From: Nocardia spumae
GTDB taxonomy: Bacteria > Actinomycetota > Actinomycetes > Mycobacteriales > Mycobacteriaceae
DNA: 64,000 bases
NCBI RefSeq assembly: GCF_020733635.1
Contig: NZ_JAJFZL010000001.1
Location: forward strand, 2,480,001 to 2,544,000
Direction: 5' to 3'
Shown: positions 51,810 through 60,526 of the stretch, piece by piece
Numbering within the stretch: position 1 is the first letter of the stretch
How the letters are laid out: every line of letters starts with the position of its first letter
Made by a program: the position numbers and the translations under genes
Notes under the pieces: generated by a model
What the model was told of the DNA's origin: nothing
What the model saw: only the letters and a program-made list of their open reading frames with translations
The model's database searches: none

Positions 51810-51838
51810 TCGTCTCACCGGCCCGTCCGGTGAGACGA
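51810..51838. terminator. Bidirectional terminator after ribF
   Basis: TCGTCTCACCGG and CCGGTGAGACGA form a 12-bp perfect stem with a 5-nt loop between ribF and the convergent hydrolase gene. Confidence 0.7.
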
Positions 51839-51850
51839 CGCGAATCGGGT

Positions 51851-52669
51851 TCACCGCGAGGCGAATTCGTCGATCTCGCGGTTGAGTTCGGCGGCGTGGG
51901 TGACGTAGAGCCCGTGTCCGGCCGTCGGGAACTCCTTCAGGACGGCGTCCGCCAGCAGGTCCACCGCGACCCGGCTGGTCGGCTCGATCGGGATCGATTG
52001 ATCGGCCAGACCGTGCAGCAGCAGGACCGGAACGGTGATCCGCGCCAGATCCGGCCGCAGATCGGAATCGGCGATCTCGCGCTGCATCGTCGTCGCGGCC
52101 CACGGGGCACACGACAGGCAGCGGCGGACCTCTTGGTCGATCAGCGCGGGGGAGACGTCGTTGCCCAGGTGGGTCGCGAAGTAGCCCTGCGCGCGGTCCG
52201 CCATCCACTTGGCCCGGTCGGCGCACAGCGCGGCGATCGACGCGTCGATCGCGGCCGCGGGAACTCCCGCGGGGTGGTCCTCGCTCCAGCGCAGTTTGGG
52301 GACCGCCGCGGCCACCAGCACGAGCTTGCGAATGCGGTCCTGACCGTGCCGGGCCAGGTAGTGCACCGCCTCCGCGCCGCCACCGGAATGCCCGATGAGC
52401 ACGGCGTCGCGGATATCCAGGTGTTCGAGGAACGCGGCCACGTCGTCGGCGCGGGTGTCGTTGTCGTAGCCGTCGGCCGGGCGGTCGGAGCGGCCGTGAC
52501 CGCGCCGATCGAGCAGAATGCAGCGGTAGCCTCGCTCGACGAGGTACGGCACCTGGTGTTCCCACATATCGGTGTTGAGCGACCATCCGGCGAGGAACAC
52601 GATCGGGGCGCCCGTGCCGTACACCTCGTAGGCGAGTGTGGTGTTGTCGGCGGTCTGGAAGTACGGCAT
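51851..52669 (-). CDS. Alpha/beta hydrolase, haloperoxidase/esterase type
   Basis: 272 residues of the AB_hydrolase_1 family. Order of features: FLAGWSLNTDMW (oxyanion turn), DRRGHGRSDRPADGYD, the nucleophile in LIGHSGGGAEAVHYLARHG, the acid in LLLHGLADQSIPIEP and the His in TAGHGLYVTHAAEL. This is the layout of non-haem chloroperoxidase-like esterases, whose true substrates are usually unknown. ATG 52669 is preferred over 52675 because AGGAG lies 6 nt from it but abuts the other. Not part of the conserved backbone. Confidence 0.8.
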   Translation of the reverse strand: MPYFQTADNTTLAYEVYGTGAPIVFLAGWSLNTDMWEHQVPYLVERGYRCILLDRRGHGRSDRPADGYDNDTRADDVAAFLEHLDIRDAVLIGHSGGGAEAVHYLARHGQDRIRKLVLVAAAVPKLRWSEDHPAGVPAAAIDASIAALCADRAKWMADRAQGYFATHLGNDVSPALIDQEVRRCLSCAPWAATTMQREIADSDLRPDLARITVPVLLLHGLADQSIPIEPTSRVAVDLLADAVLKEFPTAGHGLYVTHAAELNREIDEFASR

Positions 52670-52924
52670 CGTCATCTCCTGTTTCTGTGGTGTGCCAACA
52701 ACATTCGCAGTCGCGGGGAACGGAAGCGATTACCCGTCGGGTAATGCCCGCGCACCCCTCGCCGGGCCGGGCCGGGCGCGCCGGTGGCGGGGATGGCAGT
52801 CCGATTCGGATCGGCGCAGGTGATCCGGTAGGCTGGCTCGTCGGGTCTGCTGCGGTCCGCGGTGGCGCCCGCCCGGGATTTCCCGGTGTCCTCGAGCGCG
52901 GACTGAGAAATTAGGAGTGAATTC

Positions 52925-53194
52925 GTGGCTCTGACCACCGAGCAGAAGGCGGCCATCCTCAAGGAGTACGGCCTGCACGAGAAGGACACCGGTTCGCCGG
53001 AGGCCCAGATCGCCATGCTGTCCAAGCGGATCGCCGACCTGACCGAGCACCTGAAGGTGCACAAGCACGATCACCACACCCGCCACGGCCTGCTGGGCCT
53101 GATCGGCCGTCGCCGTCGCCTGTCGAAGTACCTGCAGGCCAAGGACATCGAGCGCTACCGCACTCTGATCGAGCGGCTCGGCCTGCGGCGCTGA
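52925..53194 (+). CDS. rpsO: 30S ribosomal protein S15
   Basis: Primary 16S rRNA-binding protein of the 30S platform. The 89-residue sequence shows [63 protein letters not shown] and the end [13 protein letters not shown], all standard for S15. GTG start with AGGAG about 7 nt upstream; a TAGGCT -10-like hexamer is near 52830. pnp follows downstream, the usual pair; in E. coli the two share regulation through RNA processing. Confidence 0.97.
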   Translation: MALTTEQKAAILKEYGLHEKDTGSPEAQIAMLSKRIADLTEHLKVHKHDHHTRHGLLGLIGRRRRLSKYLQAKDIERYRTLIERLGLRR

Positions 53195-53578
53195 TCCACT
53201 CGCACCCATACGACGCGAGCGAGACGCGCTGACAATCACAAGGTAGTTAACGCGCAGCCGACGGGGAGGCATAGACTCTTCCCCGTCGGTTAGTCGTATA
53301 TCGGCACCGCACCAGCCGTATGCACCCGCACGCGTGGCGTCGGTCTTCGGTAGTGGCCTTTCGGCGAGAGTTGCCGGCGGGCTTCGATCGATGACCGCCT
53401 CCGCGTCGCCGGTTCCATGGGGGATCGGCCGGGTGTGCGCCGCCGCAGCCAGGAGGGTTGCCGCGCGCCCGAACCCGGGTACGGCTGCCCCTGTGCAGGG
53501 AAACCGCAGCGCAGGGACACCGGCCGGATCGCGCCACTGGGCGTTGGATCCGGCAAGACGAGAGGTTGAGACAGAAAT
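53195..53578. other. rpsO-pnp intergenic region
   Basis: After the hairpin at 53256-53291, the remaining leader up to 53578 shows no gene and no clear promoter. A purine-rich stretch about 10-20 nt before the pnp ATG is the likely ribosome-binding site. The length fits a long pnp leader open to RNase processing, an inference only. Confidence 0.4.
53256..53291 (+). terminator. Hairpin downstream of rpsO
   Basis: AGCCGACGGGGA (53256-53267) pairs with TCCCCGTCGGTT (53280-53291), 12 bp with one G-U, around a 12-nt loop. It may terminate rpsO transcription or act as a processing site in the rpsO-pnp message. Confidence 0.5.
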
Positions 53579-55876
53579 ATGACCGAATCCCAGACCAGCT
53601 CCGCCATCGAGGTCGAACCCGGTGTGTTCGAATCGGTGGCGCTGATCGACAACGGCAGCTACGGCACCCGCACGGTGCGATTCGAGACCGGGCGCCTGGC
53701 CAAGCAGGCCGCCGGCTCCGTCGTCGCCTACCTGGACGACGAGACCATGCTGCTGTCGGCCACCACGGCCGGTAAGCACCCCAAGGACCAGTTCGACTTC
53801 TTCCCGCTGACGGTCGATGTCGAGGAGCGGATGTACGCCGCGGGCCGCATCCCCGGTTCCTTCTTCCGTCGCGAGGGCCGTCCCTCCACCGACGCGATCC
53901 TGACCTGCCGCCTGATCGACCGTCCGCTGCGCCCGTCGTTCGTCGACGGCCTGCGCAACGAGATCCAGGTCGTGGTCACGGTGATGAGCCTGGATCCCAA
54001 GGATCTCTACGACGTGGTCGCCATCAACGCGGCCTCGGCGTCGACCCAGATCTCCGGCCTGCCGTTCTCCGGTCCGGTCGGCGGTGTGCGCGTCGCTCTC
54101 ATCGACGGTCAGTGGGTTGCCTTCCCGACCGTCGAGCAGCTCGAGACCGCCGTCTTCGACATGGTCGTCGCCGGCCGCGTCGTCGAATCCGGTGACGTCG
54201 CGATCATGATGGTCGAGGCCGAGGCCACCGACAAGGTGATCGCGCTGGTCGAGGCCGGTGCGCAGGCGCCGACCGAGACCGTCGTGGCCGAGGGCCTCGA
54301 GGCCGCCAAGCCGTTCATCGCCCGGCTGTGCAAGGCGCAGGCCGATCTGGCCACGCTGGCCGCCAAACCCACCGAGGAGTTCCCGCTCTTCCCGCCGTAC
54401 GAGGCCGACGTCTACACCGCCGTCGAGGGCACCGCGAAGGTTCCGCTGGGCCAGGCGCTGTCGATCGCCGGTAAGCAGGAGCGCGACGAGCGCACCGACG
54501 AGATCAAGCTCGAGGTGCTGTCCGCGCTGGCCGAGGATTTCGAGGGCCGCGAGAAGGAGATCGGCGCGGCGTTCCGCGCGGTCACCAAGAAGCTCGTGCG
54601 TCAGCGCATCCTGTCCGACGGCTTCCGTATCGACGGCCGTGGCCTGGCCGATATCCGGGCCCTGTCCGCCGAGGTCGCGGTCGTGCCGCGGGCACACGGT
54701 TCGGCGCTGTTCGAGCGTGGCGAGACCCAGATCCTGGGCGTCACCACCCTCGACATGGTGAAGATGGCCCAGCAGGTCGACTCGCTCGGCCCGGAGACCA
54801 GCAAGCGCTACATGCACCACTACAACTTCCCGCCGTTCTCCACCGGTGAGACCGGCCGCGTCGGCTCGCCCAAGCGGCGCGAGATCGGCCACGGCGCCCT
54901 CGCCGAGCGCGCGCTGGTGCCGGTGCTGCCGAGCCAGGAGGAGTTCCCCTACGCCATCCGTCAGGTGTCGGAGGCGCTGGGATCCAACGGATCCACCTCG
55001 ATGGGTTCGGTGTGTGCCTCGACCCTGTCGCTGCTGAACGCGGGTGTGCCGCTGAAGTCCCCGGTCGCCGGTATCGCGATGGGCCTGGTGTCCGACGAGG
55101 TCACCAACGACAAGGGTGAGTCCGAGACCCGTTACGTCGCGCTGACCGACATCCTCGGCGCCGAGGATGCCTTCGGCGACATGGACTTCAAGGTCGCCGG
55201 TACCCCGGACTTCGTGACGGCCCTGCAGCTGGACACCAAGCTCGACGGCATCCCCTCGAAGGTGCTCGCGGGGGCGCTCAACCAGGCTCGCGACGCGCGC
55301 CTGACCATCCTGGACGTGATGGCCGAGGCCATCGCCACCCCGGACGAGATGAGCCCCTACGCCCCGCGCGTCACCGCGATCAAGATCCCGGTCGACAAGA
55401 TCGGCGAGGTCATCGGGCCCAAGGGCAAGATGATCAACCAGATCACCGAGGACACCGGCGCCAACATCTCCATCGAGGACGACGGCACCGTGTTCGTCGG
55501 CGCGACCGACGGCCCGTCGGCGCAGGCCGCGATCGACGCGATCAACGCCATCGCCAACCCGCAGCTGCCGAAGGTCGGCGAGCGCTTCCTGGGCACGGTC
55601 GTCAAGACCACCGCCTTCGGCGCGTTCGTCTCGCTGCTGCCGGGCCGCGACGGTCTGGTGCACATCTCGAAGCTGGGCAACGGCAAGCGGGTCGGCAAGG
55701 TCGAGGACGTGGTCAACGTCGGCGACAAGATCCGCGTCGAGATCGCCGATATCGACAACCGCGGCAAGATCTCGCTGGTTCCGGTCGCCGAGGACGAGGC
55801 AGCGGCGGACACCTCCGCTGACTCGGCCGCCTCCGCCGACGAGGCTCCGGCTGTCGCCGAGGCCGCTGCCGAGTAA
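53579..55876 (+). CDS. pnp: Polyribonucleotide nucleotidyltransferase (PNPase)
   Basis: Degrades RNA phosphorolytically 3' to 5' and can add heteropolymeric tails; in actinobacteria it also interacts with guanosine tetraphosphate. 765 residues: two RNase PH cores (about 15-250 and 355-590; e.g. [25 protein letters not shown] and [22 protein letters not shown]), a linking helical domain, then KH ([20 protein letters not shown]) and S1 ([21 protein letters not shown]) domains. The Ala/Glu/Ser-rich tail after 740 is low complexity. The start ATG is preceded by GAGAGG. Confidence 0.97.
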   Translation: MTESQTSSAIEVEPGVFESVALIDNGSYGTRTVRFETGRLAKQAAGSVVAYLDDETMLLSATTAGKHPKDQFDFFPLTVDVEERMYAAGRIPGSFFRREGRPSTDAILTCRLIDRPLRPSFVDGLRNEIQVVVTVMSLDPKDLYDVVAINAASASTQISGLPFSGPVGGVRVALIDGQWVAFPTVEQLETAVFDMVVAGRVVESGDVAIMMVEAEATDKVIALVEAGAQAPTETVVAEGLEAAKPFIARLCKAQADLATLAAKPTEEFPLFPPYEADVYTAVEGTAKVPLGQALSIAGKQERDERTDEIKLEVLSALAEDFEGREKEIGAAFRAVTKKLVRQRILSDGFRIDGRGLADIRALSAEVAVVPRAHGSALFERGETQILGVTTLDMVKMAQQVDSLGPETSKRYMHHYNFPPFSTGETGRVGSPKRREIGHGALAERALVPVLPSQEEFPYAIRQVSEALGSNGSTSMGSVCASTLSLLNAGVPLKSPVAGIAMGLVSDEVTNDKGESETRYVALTDILGAEDAFGDMDFKVAGTPDFVTALQLDTKLDGIPSKVLAGALNQARDARLTILDVMAEAIATPDEMSPYAPRVTAIKIPVDKIGEVIGPKGKMINQITEDTGANISIEDDGTVFVGATDGPSAQAAIDAINAIANPQLPKVGERFLGTVVKTTAFGAFVSLLPGRDGLVHISKLGNGKRVGKVEDVVNVGDKIRVEIADIDNRGKISLVPVAEDEAAADTSADSAASADEAPAVAEAAAE

Positions 55877-55885
55877 TAGTTGGGT

Positions 55886-57370
55886 GTGACGAAGAAGAAG
55901 CCCTCGGCGCGCGTATCGAATTCGAAGGGTTCGGTACGCGCGCCGGGCAGTACAGCGCGCGCCGCGCGCGATGAGCGTTCCGCGCGTGCGACATCGGCTC
56001 GACCTCCCAGCGACGCGGCCCCCTTGCTCGCACTCGAGCAGGGGGTTTCGTCGCTGGTACTCGCCGAGGACGGTTCTCCCTCCGACAGCGGGGTGCGGCG
56101 CACGGTGCTGCCCGGCGGCCTGCGGGTGGTGACCGAGCACGTGCCCGGAGTGCGTTCGGCCTCGATCGGGGTCTGGGTGGGCGTCGGTTCCCGTGACGAG
56201 GGCCCGACCGTCGCCGGTGCCGCGCACTTCCTGGAACATCTGCTGTTCAAGGCGACACCGACGCGCTCGGCGCTGCAGATCGCGGAGGCCGTGGACGCGG
56301 TCGGCGGCGAACTGAACGCGTTCACCGCCAAGGAACAGACCTGCTATTACGCTCATGTCCTCGACGACGATCTGCCGCTGGCGATCGACGTGGTCTCCGA
56401 TGTGGTGCTCAACGGCCTGTGCCGGCCCGCCGACGTCGATGTCGAACGTCAGGTCGTGCTCGAGGAGATCTCGATGCGCGACGACGATCCCGAGGATCTG
56501 GTCGGCGACTGCTTTCTCACCGCACTGTTCGGCGATCATCCGATCGGGCGGCCGGTGATCGGCACCGTCGACTCGATCGAGGAGATGACGGCCGCTCAGT
56601 TGCGGGGTTTCCATCTGCGCCGGTACCGGCCGGACCGGATGGTGGTCGCGGTGGCGGGCAATATCGAACACGATCACACGGTGGAGTTGGTGCACCGTGC
56701 CTTCGGCGGCCGGCTCGATCCGCTGTGCTCGCCGGCGCCGCGGCGCGAAGGCCGGTTCCGGACCCGGGCCGCCCCGCAACTGCACCGGATCTACCGCGAC
56801 AGTGAGCAGGCCCACCTGGTCTTCGGGGTGCGGGCGTTCGGCCGGCACGAGGGGCACAAGCGCTGGCCGCTGTCGGTGTTGAACACGGTGCTCGGCGGTG
56901 GGCTGAGTTCGCGGTTGTTCCAGCGGATCCGGGAGGAACGGGGTCTGGCGTACTCGGTGTACTCGAGCGTGGACACCTTCGCCGATACCGGGGCGTTCTC
57001 GGTCTATCTGGGCTGCCAGCCCGAAAATCTCGGCGAGGTGGCGAGTTTGGCGCGCGGTGTTCTGGAAGATGTTGCCGCCAACGGGATCACCGACGCCGAA
57101 TGCGCGCGAGCAAAGGGGTCGCTGCGTGGTGGCCTGGTGCTCGGACTCGAGGATTCCGGATCCCGGATGAATCGCATCGGGCGCAGTGAGCTCAGTTACG
57201 GCAATCACCGCAGCGTCTCCGAGACGCTGGCCCGGATCGACGCGGTGACCACCGAGGAGGTTTCGGCCATCGCCGCGAGCCTGCTGGCCCGGCCCTATGC
57301 GGCCTCGGTGGCCGGGCCGTATCGGCGCACCCGCGAATTGCCCGGCGCGGTGCGGCGATTGGCGGACTGA
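55886..57370 (+). CDS. M16 family zinc protease
   Basis: About 494 residues. The inverted zinc motif HxxEH is in AAHFLEHLLFK, with the downstream Glu in ERQVVLEEISMRDDDPED, and a C-terminal R/Y-type site in GLSSRLFQRIREERGLAYSVYSS; this is the usual active-subunit pattern of processing-peptidase-like M16B enzymes. It corresponds to mycobacterial PepR (Rv2782c). The first 60 residues are Lys/Arg/Ala-rich and unconserved. GTG 55886 gives VTKKKPSA; a TTG at 55880 is an alternative. It follows pnp within 10 bp and is convergent with arsR. Confidence 0.9.
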   Translation: MTKKKPSARVSNSKGSVRAPGSTARAARDERSARATSARPPSDAAPLLALEQGVSSLVLAEDGSPSDSGVRRTVLPGGLRVVTEHVPGVRSASIGVWVGVGSRDEGPTVAGAAHFLEHLLFKATPTRSALQIAEAVDAVGGELNAFTAKEQTCYYAHVLDDDLPLAIDVVSDVVLNGLCRPADVDVERQVVLEEISMRDDDPEDLVGDCFLTALFGDHPIGRPVIGTVDSIEEMTAAQLRGFHLRRYRPDRMVVAVAGNIEHDHTVELVHRAFGGRLDPLCSPAPRREGRFRTRAAPQLHRIYRDSEQAHLVFGVRAFGRHEGHKRWPLSVLNTVLGGGLSSRLFQRIREERGLAYSVYSSVDTFADTGAFSVYLGCQPENLGEVASLARGVLEDVAANGITDAECARAKGSLRGGLVLGLEDSGSRMNRIGRSELSYGNHRSVSETLARIDAVTTEEVSAIAASLLARPYAASVAGPYRRTRELPGAVRRLAD

Positions 57371-57371
57371 G

Positions 57372-57725
57372 TCAGTCTCCCGGTGGTTTCTGCTCGCCGG
57401 CCCGGTTGGCCGCGCCGACCACGGCCGCGAGCAGTCCCGGCAGCGCGTGGTCGACCTCCGCGGTGCGCAGCCGCGCATAGGTCTGCCCATCCGCGACGAT
57501 GCGCTCGGTGATGCCGGCCTCACGCAGAATCTTCAGGTGGTGGGTGGCGGTCGACTTGTTGATGGTGTCGTAGAGCTGTCCACAGCGCATCGCGGCGCCG
57601 GCGTTGCTGAGACGGCGCACCATCTCCAATCGCACGGGGTCGTGCAGGGCGCCGAGTACGTCCTGTACGGCGGCGACCGGATGGGACTCCACGGTCGTAT
57701 GGGTGTCGGTCATGATCTTTCTCAC
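57372..57725 (-). CDS. ArsR-type winged-helix repressor
   Basis: 117 residues. The winged helix spans AVQDVLGALHDPVRLEMVRRLSN, QLYDTINKSTATHHLKILREAGIT and ERIVADGQTYARLRTAEVDHALPG. It lacks the Cys-rich metal site of classic ArsR proteins (only one Cys, in MRCGQLY), so it more likely senses a small molecule or redox state. It is divergent from the MFS exporter at 57810 with a shared palindrome between, the usual arrangement for local control of a drug exporter. The gap to the M16 protease is one base. Confidence 0.85.
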   Translation of the reverse strand: MRKIMTDTHTTVESHPVAAVQDVLGALHDPVRLEMVRRLSNAGAAMRCGQLYDTINKSTATHHLKILREAGITERIVADGQTYARLRTAEVDHALPGLLAAVVGAANRAGEQKPPGD

Positions 57726-57733
57726 GGGATATT

Positions 57734-57755
57734 TGGTTTGATGGGAATCAAACCA
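57734..57755. promoter_or_regulatory. ArsR-type operator between repressor and exporter
   Basis: TGGTTTGAT-N4-ATCAAACCA is a 9-bp perfect inverted repeat 9 bp upstream of the arsR-type gene. A further ATCAAAC half site is at 57783-57789, close to the exporter start. Confidence 0.6.
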
Positions 57756-57809
57756 TCGCTACGGTGGTTGAGTTCGATCGCAATCAAACTTACCTGATGG
57801 AGAGAGTCG

Positions 57810-59015
57810 ATGGCCGCAACCGTGACAGTTGCACCGGCCCAGCGGACCACCCAGTCCTGGGCCTATGCGCTGATTCTGGTCGCCAGTGGAGTAGCGCTCG
57901 GCGTATCCGGTGTTCCCGCCCCGCTTTACGGCCTCTATCAGAAGGAATGGCACTTCTCGCCGCTGACCACCACGATCGTGTTCGCCGTGTACGCGATCGC
58001 CGCCCTGGCCGCGGTGCTGGTATCGGGGAAGGTCTCCGATGTGGTGGGCCGCAAGCCGGTGCTGCTGGGCGCGCTGGCCACGATGGTGCTCGGCCTGATC
58101 GTCTTCCTGCTCGCCGACAATGTGGCGATGCTGCTGGTGGCACGCGCGCTGCACGGTGTCGCGGTGGGCGCGACAGTCGTGGCCGGTGCGGCCGCCCTGC
58201 TGGATCTGCGGCCCCAGCACGGCGCGCGGTCGGGTCAGCTGACCGGGGTCGCGTTCAATGTCGGTATGGCCGTGGCCATTCTGGGCTCGGCCCTGCTCGC
58301 GCAGTACGTCCCGCATCCGCTGCGCACGCCGTACGTGGTGATCACGGTGTTCTGCCTGCTGATCGGCGCCGGTGTGGTGCTGATGACCGAAACCCACACC
58401 ACCCGGGTACCCGGTCCGATCCGGATCGCGAAACCGGCCGTGCCGCAGGAGATTCGCGCGGACTTCTGGTTCTCCGCACTGGGCGTGATGGCGGCGTGGT
58501 CGGTCCTGGGCGTGCTGCTGTCGCTGTATCCCTCGCTGGCGGCGGCGAAGACCGGGGTGCACAACCTGGTGTTCGGCGGGGCCGTGGTGGCCTCGACGGC
58601 GACCGCCGGGGCCCTCGCTCAGCTGTTCGCGACCTCGATTCCGGCGCGGCGCGCGGCCGTCGCCGGCGATACGGGCATGGCGATCGCCTTGCTGCTGACG
58701 TTGCCCGCGCTGGCCACCCACAACTGGGTCGTGGTCCTGGTCGCGGGGGTGGTGCTCGGCGCCACCTTCGGTCTGGGTTTCGGTGGCTCGCTGCGGCACC
58801 TGTCGAATGTGGTGCCACAGCACAAGCGCGGCGAGACGATGTCGGCCTACTATCTGCTGGCCTATTCCGCGATGGCCCTGCCGACCGTGCTGGCGGGCTG
58901 GGCGGCCACGGAATGGGGGATGGGCACCATCTTCCCGTGGTTCGTGGTGATCGTCGCCGCGGCCTGCCTGACCGCCGCCGCGATCGGCGTGCGCGGCAGC
59001 CGGGCCGCGGCCTGA
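57810..59015 (+). CDS. MFS transporter (probable drug exporter)
   Basis: 401 residues with 12 hydrophobic helices. The motif A-like loop is VLVSGKVSDVVGRKPVLLG between helices 2 and 3; helix 1 region is LILVASGVALGVSGVPAPLYGLYQ. The second half includes VLGATFGLGFGGSLRHLSNVVPQHKRGETMSAYYLLAYSAMALPTVLAG. It is a DHA1-type proton-driven exporter with unknown substrate. GGAGAGAG lies 5 nt before the ATG. The divergent ArsR-type repressor and palindrome suggest induction by its substrate. Confidence 0.85.
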   Translation: MAATVTVAPAQRTTQSWAYALILVASGVALGVSGVPAPLYGLYQKEWHFSPLTTTIVFAVYAIAALAAVLVSGKVSDVVGRKPVLLGALATMVLGLIVFLLADNVAMLLVARALHGVAVGATVVAGAAALLDLRPQHGARSGQLTGVAFNVGMAVAILGSALLAQYVPHPLRTPYVVITVFCLLIGAGVVLMTETHTTRVPGPIRIAKPAVPQEIRADFWFSALGVMAAWSVLGVLLSLYPSLAAAKTGVHNLVFGGAVVASTATAGALAQLFATSIPARRAAVAGDTGMAIALLLTLPALATHNWVVVLVAGVVLGATFGLGFGGSLRHLSNVVPQHKRGETMSAYYLLAYSAMALPTVLAGWAATEWGMGTIFPWFVVIVAAACLTAAAIGVRGSRAAA

Positions 59016-59081
59016 GCAGCCGAACGACGTGCCGGACAAGGGAATACGGCGCTCACCGGGCGGTGGGCGCCCTATCCCCGT

Positions 59082-59087
59082 TACTAT
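59082..59087 (+). promoter_or_regulatory. -10 element of the pentapeptide-repeat gene
   Basis: TACTAT is followed by 6 nt and the ATG at 59094, consistent with a leaderless transcript. Confidence 0.4.
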
Positions 59088-59093
59088 GCGGCC

Positions 59094-60440
59094 ATGGTTC
59101 GGCGGGGGACATTTCTGGAGCGCCAGGCGCAGCGGATGCAGCGTTCGGCGCTGCTGGTGGCGGTGGTCTCGGTGGTGTTCGGCGCACTGGCGATCGCGAC
59201 ATTCACCTGGTGGGTGCTGTGGTTACTACTCGGCGCCAAGGCCGACACCCCGAATCAACTGGATCTGACCAAGATCGCGCTGTCGGTATCGGCGGGTGTG
59301 GGTGGTGCGGTGGCGCTGGTGGTCGCCTACCGCCGGCAGCGGGACAACGAGCGCGGCCGATTCGCCCAGTTGTTCGGAGCCGCGGCGGCCCAGCTGGGTA
59401 ATGCCGATGTCGCCGTGCGGATGGCCGGGGTCTACGCGATGGCCGGTGTGGCGGACGAATTCTCGGCACGAAGTCGTCGTCAACAGTGCATCGACGTCCT
59501 CTGCGGCTACCTGCGGCTGCCCTACGACCCGGCCGACGGCGCCACCCATCTGAGCTCGCGCAAGACCACGGCCGAGGCCGAGGGGGCAGAGGTGGAGCGG
59601 GTCTACCGGTTGCGTCAGAACGATCGCGAGGTCCGGCGGACGATCGTGGCGGTGATCGCCGCCCATCTACGTCCACAAGCCGAAATATCCTGGTCCACTT
59701 ACCACTTCAATTTCGATGACGCGGTACTGGAGAATGTCGACTTCCGCTGGGCGGTCTTCGCCGGGCGTCACACCCACCTGCGCGGCGCGCACTTCACCGG
59801 CGACCGATCGGCAAATTTCGAGAGCGTCCAATTCGTCGGCCAGCATGTGACCTTCCACGGCGCGCGCTTCGACGGCGATGCGCTGTTCCGCGGTGCGCGA
59901 TTCGTGCCGGCCGAGGACGAGGTTCACACCGGCCGGGTCGGCACCAGCTTCATCAACGCCGCCTTTCACGGAAAGGCCGACTTCTCCGATACCGAATTCG
60001 GCGGGCTGCGCACGCGCTTCACCGGCGCGCGCTTCTCCGGCCGGTCGACCGCGTTCGTCCGGGCTCGTTTCACCGCCGACGTCACCGGTTTCGACGCTGT
60101 CCGTTTCGCGGGCAAGCGGACCCATTTCGAGGCGGTAACCGTCGAGAGTCCGCGAATCACGTTCGCGCACGCCGAATTCCGTTCATCGCAGACCGTTTTC
60201 GACAATGCGCGGATCGCAGCGCCCGCGGGCCACGGAACCGACCCGGATTTCACCGGCGTCACCTACCGCGGCAGCGTCTCGGCCGAGGACGCGGTCATCC
60301 AGGGGTGGCCCGGATTGCCCGAGGCCGCTGGTACCTCACAACCGGATGCTGCGCAGGGCGCGACCGGTACGGCCGATGACGGCCGGCATGCCGATGGCGC
60401 GGACGCCCCCGCTCCCGGCGATATGCGCTCCCTCTCCTAG
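59094..60440 (+). CDS. Membrane-anchored pentapeptide-repeat protein
   Basis: 448 residues. Two membrane helices near the start (about 18-45, LLVAVVSVVFGALAIATFTWWVLWLLLG, and 60-80, IALSVSAGVGGAVALVVAY) are followed by a cytosolic helical segment (RGRFAQLFGAAAAQLGNADVAVRMAGVYAMAGVADE) and then, from about 205 to 400, tandem pentapeptide-type repeats of the A/(N/D)-x-F pattern (NVDFRWAVFAG; GAHFTGDRSANFESVQFVG; GARFDGDALFRGARF). These form a right-handed beta-helix. The role is unknown; some relatives mimic DNA and protect gyrase. The C-terminal 50 residues are low complexity. Confidence 0.85.
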   Translation: MVRRGTFLERQAQRMQRSALLVAVVSVVFGALAIATFTWWVLWLLLGAKADTPNQLDLTKIALSVSAGVGGAVALVVAYRRQRDNERGRFAQLFGAAAAQLGNADVAVRMAGVYAMAGVADEFSARSRRQQCIDVLCGYLRLPYDPADGATHLSSRKTTAEAEGAEVERVYRLRQNDREVRRTIVAVIAAHLRPQAEISWSTYHFNFDDAVLENVDFRWAVFAGRHTHLRGAHFTGDRSANFESVQFVGQHVTFHGARFDGDALFRGARFVPAEDEVHTGRVGTSFINAAFHGKADFSDTEFGGLRTRFTGARFSGRSTAFVRARFTADVTGFDAVRFAGKRTHFEAVTVESPRITFAHAEFRSSQTVFDNARIAAPAGHGTDPDFTGVTYRGSVSAEDAVIQGWPGLPEAAGTSQPDAAQGATGTADDGRHADGADAPAPGDMRSLS

Positions 60441-60513
60441 CGGCGGCGTTCGCCCGGCCACCGGCACCGCCCGGCCCGCGCCGGCCACGGTGTCTGCAAA
60501 GGGTGGGCCCCGG

Positions 60514-60519
60514 TACCGT
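60514..60519 (+). promoter_or_regulatory. -10 element of the alcohol dehydrogenase gene
   Basis: TACCGT is 7 nt before the ATG at 60527, with no ribosome-binding site between. Confidence 0.35.
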
Positions 60520-60526
60520 CGGTTCC

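Noticed and set aside
52730..57523. A 1597-codon open frame on the minus strand opposite rpsO, pnp and the M16 protease
   Set aside because: It is a shadow of highly GC-biased codons in pnp and pepR; the translation is His/Asp/Gln/Gly-rich without any domain, and the sense strand has well-known genes.
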